This document shows, piece by piece, positions 43,061 to 50,757 of a stretch of DNA of 63,897 nt. Numbering within the stretch: the first letter of the stretch is position 1; each line of letters opens with the position of its first letter. The DNA comes from Opitutia bacterium (GTDB lineage Bacteria; Verrucomicrobiota; Verrucomicrobiia; Opitutales; Opitutaceae): assembly GCA_947467625.1 (NCBI GenBank), contig CANIJN010000004.1, positions 1 to 63,897 of the forward strand, given 5' to 3'. The notes under the pieces are model-generated. The model saw only the letters and a list, made by a program, of their open reading frames with translations, was not told the origin of the DNA and ran no database searches. A program made the position numbers and the translations under genes.

Positions 43061-43717
43061 GTGGTGGACCCGGTGGTCACGCTCGCGCTGGCGGTCGGGT
43101 TGGGCGTGGCGTTGTGGTGAGGGCAACGCGGGGCGGCCTGGGCGGGGCTGGCGGTCGCGGCGAGTTATTTGGCGTTGGGCGCGGTGCAACGTGGGCGGGC
43201 CGTGGACGCGCAGGCGGCGCTCGCTGCGTCGCGAGGCCATCAGCCGGAGCGGATCGAGGTGATGCCGACGCTGGGCAATCGGGTCGTGTGGCGCGCGCTC
43301 TATGCGTGGGAGGGGGAAATCTATGCCGACCGTATTCGCGTGGGGCTTACGGGCGAGGCGACGGTGCGGGCGGGGTGGGCGTTGGCCCAAGTGGGCTCCG
43401 AGGATCTCACGGCGGCGGAGCGAGCGCGGGACCGGCGGCGGTCGTTTGCGCGGCTGGCGTAGTTTTGTGAGGGGTGGTTGGCGCGGAGTCCGGCGGATGC
43501 GGGCGTGCTGGGCGATATGCGGTATTCGCTGTCGATGGAGGCGTTCGATCCGATTTGGGGTATCCGTTTTACGGAGCCGGGCGAGAGGGCAGAGGTGGCG
43601 TGGGTGAATCGTTCGCGGGACCGGCGGATCCGTTTAGGTGAAACGTGGAGCGAGTGGAGGGGGCTGGACACGCGGTTTGTCGCGGTGCCGAGAACCACGC
43701 GGAGCCGGAGCTGGTGA
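43061..43717 (+). pseudogene. Decayed DUF457/YdjM-like membrane hydrolase, C-terminal part
   Basis: One reading frame carries a protein-like sequence broken by stops: VVDPVVTLALAVGLGVALW, TGA at 43118-43120, then AGLAVAASYLALGAVQRGRA, RIEVMPTLGNRVVWRALYAW, then TAG at 43460-43462 and FCEGWLARSPADAGVLGDMR, ending at TGA 43715. The layout (hydrophobic helix, a P..LGN.VVWRALY block, a Trp-Gly motif near DPIWGIRF) matches the C-terminal half of LexA-binding/YdjM-type metal-dependent hydrolases. The N-terminal half, with the metal-binding His residues, is absent and its place is taken by the methyltransferase gene. Nothing upstream gives it a start, so it is probably a non-functional remnant. Confidence 0.6.
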
Positions 43718-43949
43718 GCGAACAACCGCGGTCACGCGTCGCTGCAGCGTGGCTCGGAAGATCGCGATGATGGTTTGCACGGAGGGCCCGCTTTGCGGCC
43801 GCCAAGCACGGCGACGGACGTGTTGCCGGTTCGCCTGACGCGTCACGTCACCGTCGTTTCTGCGCTGGGCTGCGGAGCGCCTATTGGTCGGTCGACGTTG
43901 AGACGAGGAGACCGGTGGGTTTGCTCCGACCTCGTTCCGCTCGGCCTTT

Positions 43950-46901
43950 TTAATACGTTAGTTTAAGCCCAGTCGCGTACAGCGTGCCCTGTTTCTGAGA
44001 ATTATATTTCAGGCCGCCTTCCCGCACAAATGTTTGGTTAAACTCATTGGTGAGATTCAGGATATCCAGATAGACTTCGCAGCGGCGGTTGATCCGGTAT
44101 TGGGCCTTGAAATCGACGATTAGCCGAGGGTCGCTGTAGACGGAGGCATTGCCTTCCCCGCTGCGGTAGTAACGGCCGTTCCAGTTTCCGAGGAGTCGTA
44201 ATTGCGCGCCGCGGCCGACGTAGGAGAGGCCGGCGTTGGCGACGCGCGGGCGTTGGTTTGCCAGTTGTCGCTGAAAGGTCGTCGTGCCGAAATCTCCCTC
44301 GGCTTGCGTGTAGCTGAAGTTGGCAAACGAGCCGAAGCCTCGCCAAAAACTTGGCAGAAACGTGTACTGCTGTTGGTAGCTCACTTCGAAACCCCGAATG
44401 CGCGCGCTGCCCGTATTCTGCACTTGGCGGAGCGTGTAGCCGGTAAACTGCCCTTCGAAACCGTTGTCGGCGCCGCCCATGAGCGCCGTGTCAATCGAAC
44501 GCGTGTAATTCGTGATTTCCTTCAAAAATACGCTGACCTCGAAGAGCCCGACCGGCTCAAAATATTTTTGCACGGCCACTTCGAAATTATCTGCGGTGTA
44601 GGGCCGCAGGTCAGGATTTCCGGCGGTGATGATCCGCGTCTCCTCGTTGACGTTGGTGGTCGGGAGTAAGCTGCCCACTGCTGGCCGGGTGATGGAGGCG
44701 TGATAACTGGCGCGTAGTTGTAGCCGCGACCAGGGTTCCGCCACCACATGGAGTCCGGGAAATACATTCACATAATGACCGGTCGTCGTGAATTGTCCGA
44801 GCGCGAATTGGGCCCGCGCCCGCGCTGCATTCTGTGCGGGCGGCAAGGTCGTAAGCGAGGTGGTGCCGCCCGCCGCTGAGGTCCTGCGACGGTAGGCGGT
44901 CCCGGTGTTCTCGGTCTGCTCGGCGCGCACGCCCCCGAGGATGCGCACGTTGCCCAAGGTCAGCCCGCCCAGCGCATAAGCCGAGTCGATCACCTCTGCG
45001 AAGCGCGCGTCCCCGGACAGCGAACTCGTGACGCTGTTGTAGGCATCGGCCGCGGTTTGCGTCCAGAGGTCCGGTCGTTCCGCCAGATCCCGACTCCCGC
45101 CCGCACCCGGCGCGAGGACAAAGGGGAAGGGTCCATAGTGGCCGGCCCCTTGCTTGAATTGCGCCCCGAGAAACGGCGTGATCCCGCGCGCTCCGGTGAA
45201 CGTGTAGTTTTCTAAATTAGTATCCTGCTCCCGCCGATCCAGCTCATGGCGGGCCCCCACTTTCCAATAAGCGGGGATCGCGGTAGCGAGATTGCGCCGG
45301 AGATCGGCGCGCAGCCCGATACGCTCGGCCGGCGCCCGATAGGAGCGACGGATATAGGAGCGTGGCGTGTAGTTCGCGGGGTCGTAGATCGAGGGGCCCG
45401 CGGTCTGGGTAAACGCCGGATACCACGCAGGCTGGTTGCGCCGATCGATCTGCCAGCCGATACCAGTCACATCCGCGATGATGTCCGCATTAATAGGATA
45501 CCAGGTCGTCGCGCGAGAATAGCTCGCATCAAAGGTCAGCAATCCCGCTCCGCCGGCGAGTTTATGCTCCAGTCCGGTCGAAGCCGCATACGTGGTGGCT
45601 TTTTTTCGCGACTGGCCGGAGAACACTTCGGAGCGGGAGCCCGCGATGGGCAACGCGCGCTGCCACTCGTAGGTGCTGCCGGGCTCGTAACTGGCGGCTG
45701 CGGCCGTCGTGGATGTGGTTTGTCGATAAATGCTCGCGACCTCCGGCGTCAGGTTGAGGTTGCCGGTATTTCTGAGGTAAATGAAGGAGCGGTCGCCCAG
45801 CTTGTAATCCAGATTAAGCCCAAGGTTTTGCTTATGCGTGGGCGCATAGGTTTCACCTGAGCCCATCGCCCGCAAGAGCGGCGAGGTGAGCCCGTTCGTC
45901 GCAGTGGGCAACACATGTCCCGCGCCTGCCGCCGCGACGCCGATGCCACCCACGGCGTCCGTCAGCGTTGGCGCCGAGCGATGGCTGACATTGAAGGCGA
46001 CGCCGAGGTTTTTCTGGCCACCAAAGACGCTGAAGACATCGGAATAATTGACCGTGATTAGGTCCAGTTGCGCGCGATCTTTCGCCGGGCTCTTGCCTGC
46101 GTAGAAATCGGTCCAGCGCGTGCCGAGCGTCAGATCGAGGCGGCGGCCACGCCGATCAAAACCGCGTTTGGAAACCAGATTGAGATAACCTGCGATCGCA
46201 TTCGCGGGCATGTCGGGGGTCGGTGCGCGGACAATTTCTGCGGACTCGATGTTGCCCGTGTCGAGTGCGGTGAGTTGGAAATCGCGGCTTGAGGAGGTCC
46301 CGACAGACGAGGCGAGCGTATTCCCGTCCGTCATTAGCGAGATGAAACTCGTGCCCATGCCCCGCATGAAAATCTCCACTGCCTCGCCCGAAACAAAGTT
46401 CACGGCGACGCCCGGCAGGCGCATGAGGAGTTCGCCGGGATTGGCGGCGGGGTTGCCGAAGGTGTCGGTCGCGGCCACGGTTTTGGCGTGGTCGGCTTGG
46501 CTTTGTAACTGAATCGCCAAGGCCTGTCCCTCGCGTAATCCGCTCACGGTAAATTTCTCGAGCTGGTAAATTGCGGCGGTGAGGCCGACTTCGGTCTTTA
46601 CCTCGCCGCCCGCGGGGACGAGTACGGCCACGCGCTTCGTCTCGAGACCAGCAAAGGAAATGATGAGCGTGGTCGGCCCGGCCGGAGCGGGAAACGTGAA
46701 GACGCCCCCGCGTTCGCTGCTTGTTTCACCGGGGAGGCCCTCGACTTGAATACGTGCCCCCGCGAGGAGATCCATCGTGGCGAGATTCACGACTACGCCC
46801 GTGATCAAGCCGGGCGCCGGCGTCGCGGCCGCCAGAGACGTCAGCGCGACAGTGTTCGCGAAAAAGGCGACGCACACCGTGAGGAGAGAGGGGATTTTCA
46901 T
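43950..46901 (-). CDS. TonB-dependent receptor with N-terminal carboxypeptidase-regulatory domain
   Basis: 983 residues. Signal peptide (MKIPSLLTVCVAFFANTVAL), then a CarboxypepD_reg-like domain with GLITGVVVNLATMDLLAGAR and ERGGVFTFPAPAGPTTLIIS, a plug domain (NPGELLMRLPGVAVNFVSGE, VEIFMRGMGTSFISLMTDGN) and a large beta-barrel ending in an aromatic-rich C-terminus (LYATGLKLTY). Uptake of a large substrate or iron complex across the outer membrane, driven by TonB, is expected; the ligand cannot be read. The start at 46899-46901 was chosen because it begins the signal peptide; the frame continues upstream in a Pro/Ser-rich shadow. It stands apart from the glycan genes on both sides and may be unrelated to them. 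Confidence 0.88.
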   Translation of the reverse strand: MKIPSLLTVCVAFFANTVALTSLAAATPAPGLITGVVVNLATMDLLAGARIQVEGLPGETSSERGGVFTFPAPAGPTTLIISFAGLETKRVAVLVPAGGEVKTEVGLTAAIYQLEKFTVSGLREGQALAIQLQSQADHAKTVAATDTFGNPAANPGELLMRLPGVAVNFVSGEAVEIFMRGMGTSFISLMTDGNTLASSVGTSSSRDFQLTALDTGNIESAEIVRAPTPDMPANAIAGYLNLVSKRGFDRRGRRLDLTLGTRWTDFYAGKSPAKDRAQLDLITVNYSDVFSVFGGQKNLGVAFNVSHRSAPTLTDAVGGIGVAAAGAGHVLPTATNGLTSPLLRAMGSGETYAPTHKQNLGLNLDYKLGDRSFIYLRNTGNLNLTPEVASIYRQTTSTTAAAASYEPGSTYEWQRALPIAGSRSEVFSGQSRKKATTYAASTGLEHKLAGGAGLLTFDASYSRATTWYPINADIIADVTGIGWQIDRRNQPAWYPAFTQTAGPSIYDPANYTPRSYIRRSYRAPAERIGLRADLRRNLATAIPAYWKVGARHELDRREQDTNLENYTFTGARGITPFLGAQFKQGAGHYGPFPFVLAPGAGGSRDLAERPDLWTQTAADAYNSVTSSLSGDARFAEVIDSAYALGGLTLGNVRILGGVRAEQTENTGTAYRRRTSAAGGTTSLTTLPPAQNAARARAQFALGQFTTTGHYVNVFPGLHVVAEPWSRLQLRASYHASITRPAVGSLLPTTNVNEETRIITAGNPDLRPYTADNFEVAVQKYFEPVGLFEVSVFLKEITNYTRSIDTALMGGADNGFEGQFTGYTLRQVQNTGSARIRGFEVSYQQQYTFLPSFWRGFGSFANFSYTQAEGDFGTTTFQRQLANQRPRVANAGLSYVGRGAQLRLLGNWNGRYYRSGEGNASVYSDPRLIVDFKAQYRINRRCEVYLDILNLTNEFNQTFVREGGLKYNSQKQGTLYATGLKLTY

Positions 46902-47034
46902 GGGAGGTAGTGAGCCGGGGGGCCGGGGGTGCGGGGTTCGATCCGGTGATAGGGTGGTGGCCACGCGGCGGGGAGGCGAGCTCGGTGGAGGCGCCGCGAA
47001 GACGACGCTGCCGAGAAATCTACCGACGCTGGGT

Positions 47035-48744
47035 TCAGAACGTGGCGATGGCTTCGAGGCGGCGGCGGTAACGGGTGCCGATGGCAGCGGGAGAAAAACG
47101 GGACTCGATGGTTGCGCGGGCGGCGGCGCCGAGCGCGGCACAGAGGGCGGGATCGGCGAAGAGGCGGCGCATGTACTCGGCGGCGTGCGCGGGATCGGGG
47201 TCAGCCCACGTGGAGCCTTTGGCGTAAGGGCCGTGATTGCGCTCGAGCGCGACCAGCGGTGCGCGGACGGGGCAGCCGTTGGACGTGTTGACGAATTCGG
47301 AGGTCGCGGACCAGTCGGTGGAGATGACGGGTTTGCCGAGATACATCGCTTCGGCGACGGCGAGGCCGAAACCTTCGGAGCGGTGGAGGGACACGAAGCA
47401 ATCGCAGGCGGCTTCGAGGGCGTAGATGTCGGCGCGGGATAGCGTTTCGGTGAGGAGGACGGTGCCGGGGAGATCGGCGACGCTGGCGCGCAGGGCGGCG
47501 AAGTCGGTTTCGTTGCCGGTGACGTTTTGGACTTTGATGACGAGGGCGGGGTCGGAGCTGGGGGCGATGTCGGCAGTTGGGAAACCGCCGCTCCGTGCGG
47601 AGGCGGAAGCGGCGGTGAAGGCGAGGCGGAAGGCGGCGATGACGGCGCGGGGGTTTTTGCGTTCGGCGTAGGAGTTGAGATCGAAGAGAGTGAGGAAGAG
47701 AAATTTTCCGGCGGGGAGGCCGAGGCGGGCGCGGAGGGTGGCGGTGGTTCCCGTGGGGCGCGCGAAGGAGATCGCGTGCGGCATCGTGAGAACGGGGAGC
47801 GGTGACTTCTGCGCGATGGCGGTGGTCGCGAAATCGCTGGGCGTCCAGATTTCGTCGTAGTAGTCGAAGGCGGACGTCCAGGCGTCGGGAAACTCGGGGA
47901 GCTCCCAAGCGAAATAGCCGATATTATATTTGTCGGCGCGGAAGGCGGGGCCGTGGTGGTGGTCAAGATCGCGCGAGGCGGGCGGATCAATGTGGACGAC
48001 ATTTACGTCGTGGGGATTTTCGGCTTGGAGGCGGGCGGCGTAGGTTTGGTCGCCTTGCCGGTTTTTGCAGTTGAGCTTGAGTGGGACGAGGGTGGCGGTG
48101 AGACCGGCGGCATCGGCGGCGCGGACCATGCAGCGGGCGGATTCACCGACGCCGAGGTCGGCAGTGAGAAAGCCGGCAATGTTGAGTCCGAGTGGGGAGT
48201 GGGTACGGGCGAAGGCGGACGAATAGGGCGCGTGGCGGACGGAGAAATCGTAGATGAGCTCGCCGTCGGGGGTGGCGATGCTGACGAGACGGAGCTGGCG
48301 GTTTTTGTTTTGGGAGCGGAAGCGTTGGAGCGAGGCGAGACCGGAGACGCGGCCGAGCCACGCGAGGGTATTGGTGACGGAGGTGCCGGTGAGGCGGAGG
48401 GTGAGCGTGAGGCTCTGGGGTGTGGAGTCTGGGGGGGGCGGCAGCGTGAGGGTAATTTCCCAAGGGCCGGGTAGGAGGGCTGAGACGGAGTCGACGGAGC
48501 GCTCGTTGAGGAGAACGTCGAGGCCGGGCGCAGCGGTTTCAAGTCCGCGGGCGTTGGGGTGGGGACGGAATTCGCCGCGGAGGACGAGTGTGTGCACGCG
48601 GCCGAGCGGCGGGAGGTGAATCGTGCCGCACTCGCGAATCCAGGCGGAATCGGGAGCAAATTCGTCGAAAAAAATACCCGCGTAGTCGGTGAAGCGCCGG
48701 GAGAAGGCGCCGCCGGCGGGAGGCGTGCGGTGAGCGGAACGCAT
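47035..48744 (-). CDS. Glycosyltransferase family 4 with N-terminal beta-rich extension
   Basis: 569 residues from ATG 48742-48744. The C-terminal 380 residues are GT4: FLTADLGVGESARCMVRAAD, YNIGYFAWELPEFPDAWTSA, LFLTLFDLNSYAERKNPRAV, and LHRSEGFGLAVAEAMYLGKP. The first 180 residues have no transferase motif; segments such as RVHTLVLRGEFRPHPNARGL and ITLTLPPPPDSTPQSLTLTL suggest a beta-sandwich that resembles the C-terminal domains of the membrane proteins nearby. It may be a scaffold or a carbohydrate-binding addition. Same strand as the UPF0104 gene 47 bp upstream. Confidence 0.82.
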   Translation of the reverse strand: MRSAHRTPPAGGAFSRRFTDYAGIFFDEFAPDSAWIRECGTIHLPPLGRVHTLVLRGEFRPHPNARGLETAAPGLDVLLNERSVDSVSALLPGPWEITLTLPPPPDSTPQSLTLTLRLTGTSVTNTLAWLGRVSGLASLQRFRSQNKNRQLRLVSIATPDGELIYDFSVRHAPYSSAFARTHSPLGLNIAGFLTADLGVGESARCMVRAADAAGLTATLVPLKLNCKNRQGDQTYAARLQAENPHDVNVVHIDPPASRDLDHHHGPAFRADKYNIGYFAWELPEFPDAWTSAFDYYDEIWTPSDFATTAIAQKSPLPVLTMPHAISFARPTGTTATLRARLGLPAGKFLFLTLFDLNSYAERKNPRAVIAAFRLAFTAASASARSGGFPTADIAPSSDPALVIKVQNVTGNETDFAALRASVADLPGTVLLTETLSRADIYALEAACDCFVSLHRSEGFGLAVAEAMYLGKPVISTDWSATSEFVNTSNGCPVRAPLVALERNHGPYAKGSTWADPDPAHAAEYMRRLFADPALCAALGAAARATIESRFSPAAIGTRYRRRLEAIATF

Positions 48745-48791
48745 GGATTCGGGAGCGGAGGGAAGGGCGGGGTGACGACGTTGGCAACGGC

Positions 48792-49832
48792 TTATGCGGA
48801 GGCGGAGAACGGCAGCAGTCGGCGTGCAAAAAGTGCGGCGATGCCACCGAACAGACTCCAGATCACGCTCACGGCCCAGACGAGCACGGCGAGGAGGAGG
48901 GCGAGTTGGCGGGAGGCATCGTCCGGGAGGAGTCCGAGTAGAGCGAGCATGCCGAGCAGGGTGCCTTCGCGAAGGCCGTGGCCGCCGACACTCACGGGTA
49001 GCACGGTGGCGGCGTAGGCGACGGACATGGCGAGCGAGACTTCGATGAACGGGAGCGGCAGACCGACGCTGTGGGCGAGCAGCCACACGGAGAGGAAATC
49101 CAGGAGCCAGATGGCGTAGCTCATGACGAGGGCGGAGATGAAAACCGAAGGAGTCGCGCGCGCGCGGATGAAAATGTCGGCGAGGGTGGCGGTCCGCTGT
49201 TCGCCGAGACTGCGAGCGAGCCAGGCTGGAGGACGGCGGCAGAGAAAAACACAGGCGACGACGCTCGCCACTGAGAGAGCGGCGCAAAGCGCCAGGAGGA
49301 GGCGTAACTCGGGATGCCGGGCGACCGTATCCAGTTTTAGCAGTAACGTGACGACAGCCAAGCTGAGGAGAACGACGAGGCCGAGAATGCGGTCGAGGAC
49401 GGTGGCGGCAAGGCCGGCGGCTGAGGCGGACACAGACAAGGCGATGGCAGACACGGGCGGGATGCTCATGCCGCGTCTGTGGGTGGGCGCGTCGCGGCAA
49501 ACGTAGAAGGCGCGGGCGGCGTCGCCGCCGAGTCCGCCGAGGAGGAAGGCGTTGTAGAAATTACCGATCCAGGTGACGACGTGGGCCCAGTGCAGCGACA
49601 GGGTGAGACCTTGCGCGCGAAGGAGGAGCCACCAACGCCACGCGTGCAACGGGAAGGTCGTGCCGGCGACGAGCGTGGCGGCCCCGACGGGGCCGAGGGA
49701 GAATTTTCCGCGGAGGCCGGAGAATTGGTGCCAGTCGATGCTCCCGACGAGGGCGGCGACGAGAAGAGCAGAGCAGGCGTAACGGGCGGCGCGACCGGCG
49801 GGGGTGTCGAGGAGGGCGAGGAGGCGGCGCAT
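48792..49832 (-). CDS. UPF0104/AglD-like integral membrane protein (flippase-type)
   Basis: 346 residues, eight or nine hydrophobic segments. It shows the LPG_synthase_TM (PF03706) pattern: WRWWLLLRAQGL, GNFYNAFLLGGLGGDAARAF and LPVSVGGHGLREGTLLGMLA. Members are membrane parts of lysylphosphatidylglycerol synthases, hopanoid-linked proteins and AglD-like dolichol pathway proteins. No catalytic domain is fused here. Likely function: moving or handling a polyprenyl- or phospholipid-linked substrate. The start at 49830-49832 is preceded, 96 bp away on the other strand, by the methyltransferase gene. Confidence 0.8.
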   Translation of the reverse strand: MRRLLALLDTPAGRAARYACSALLVAALVGSIDWHQFSGLRGKFSLGPVGAATLVAGTTFPLHAWRWWLLLRAQGLTLSLHWAHVVTWIGNFYNAFLLGGLGGDAARAFYVCRDAPTHRRGMSIPPVSAIALSVSASAAGLAATVLDRILGLVVLLSLAVVTLLLKLDTVARHPELRLLLALCAALSVASVVACVFLCRRPPAWLARSLGEQRTATLADIFIRARATPSVFISALVMSYAIWLLDFLSVWLLAHSVGLPLPFIEVSLAMSVAYAATVLPVSVGGHGLREGTLLGMLALLGLLPDDASRQLALLLAVLVWAVSVIWSLFGGIAALFARRLLPFSASA

Positions 49833-49928
49833 GAGCACAGTAAACGTAGAGAGGACCGAGGACAGCGGCGGGCGGCAATGGATAATGTTGCGGGCAGGCG
49901 GCACGGTGATCCCAATGGCGAGACCTGC

Positions 49929-50726
49929 ATGAATAACGAAGAATATCTGAAGCTCGCGGAGGTCGAGGACCGGATGTGGTATTTCCGGTCGCTGCATGCG
50001 CATATCGCGCGCCAGTTGGCGCGAGTGGACGCAAGGGACGCAAGTGGCGCGGTGGGGGCACGGCAACCCCAGGGAGAAAAACGCGTGCTGGATGCGGGTT
50101 GTGGGACGGGCGGGATGATCGTGCGGTTGGCCGGACAACAACCCGGTTGGACGTGGAGCGGCATCGATTTTATGCCGATCGCGTGTGAGCTGGCGCGGCA
50201 GCGATGCGGGAAGGGAACGGATATTCGCGAGGCGAGTGTGACGGCACTGCCGTTTGCAGACGCGAGTTTTGATGCGGTGGTATCGGCGGACGTGATTTGC
50301 CAAGTGGACGCCGCGGATGTGGCGATGCAGGAGTTTTTCCGGGTGTTGAAACCGGGCGGCGTGGTGGTGATCACGGTACCGGCCTATATGTGGATGTGGT
50401 CGTATCATGACGATTCGTGTCAGACGAAACATCGTTACACGCGGCCCGAAGTGGAGACGCTCATGAGGGAAGCTGGGTTGGTGGATCGCTGGAGCACGCA
50501 TCTGAATGCGCTGCCGTTTCCGTTGCTGTGGGCGAAGCGCAAGCTGTGGCGGTCGGCGAAGGACACGAGCGACATGAAGGACTATCCGGCGGTGGTGGAT
50601 GCGATGTTCCGTCTATTGGTCGCGCCGGAACATGCGTGGTTGCGGGCCGGCGGGCGGTGGGCGTGGGGTTCGTCGGTATTTGCGGTGGGGAGAAAGCCGG
50701 ACGGAAAGCTGAGCGTCGAGGGCTGA
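49929..50726 (+). CDS. SAM-dependent methyltransferase (Methyltransf_11/23 type)
   Basis: 265 residues. MNNEEYLKLAEVEDRMWYFR at the N-terminus, VLDAGCGTGGMIVRLAGQQP as the SAM-binding motif, SVTALPFADASFDAVVSADV (acidic loop) and EFFRVLKPGGVVVITVPAYM. The N-terminal YFRSLH and the motif with W..HDD.C.H.RRY-like (SYHDDSCQTKHRYTR) are often seen in sugar or lipid-linked methyltransferases. A short C-terminal part has KRKLWRSAKDTSDMKDYPAV. It precedes the large membrane protein by 31 bp and is likely in the same operon. Confidence 0.87.
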   Translation: MNNEEYLKLAEVEDRMWYFRSLHAHIARQLARVDARDASGAVGARQPQGEKRVLDAGCGTGGMIVRLAGQQPGWTWSGIDFMPIACELARQRCGKGTDIREASVTALPFADASFDAVVSADVICQVDAADVAMQEFFRVLKPGGVVVITVPAYMWMWSYHDDSCQTKHRYTRPEVETLMREAGLVDRWSTHLNALPFPLLWAKRKLWRSAKDTSDMKDYPAVVDAMFRLLVAPEHAWLRAGGRWAWGSSVFAVGRKPDGKLSVEG

Positions 50727-50757
50727 GCGCTGAGGGCGACGTGCAAGACCCTGAAAC

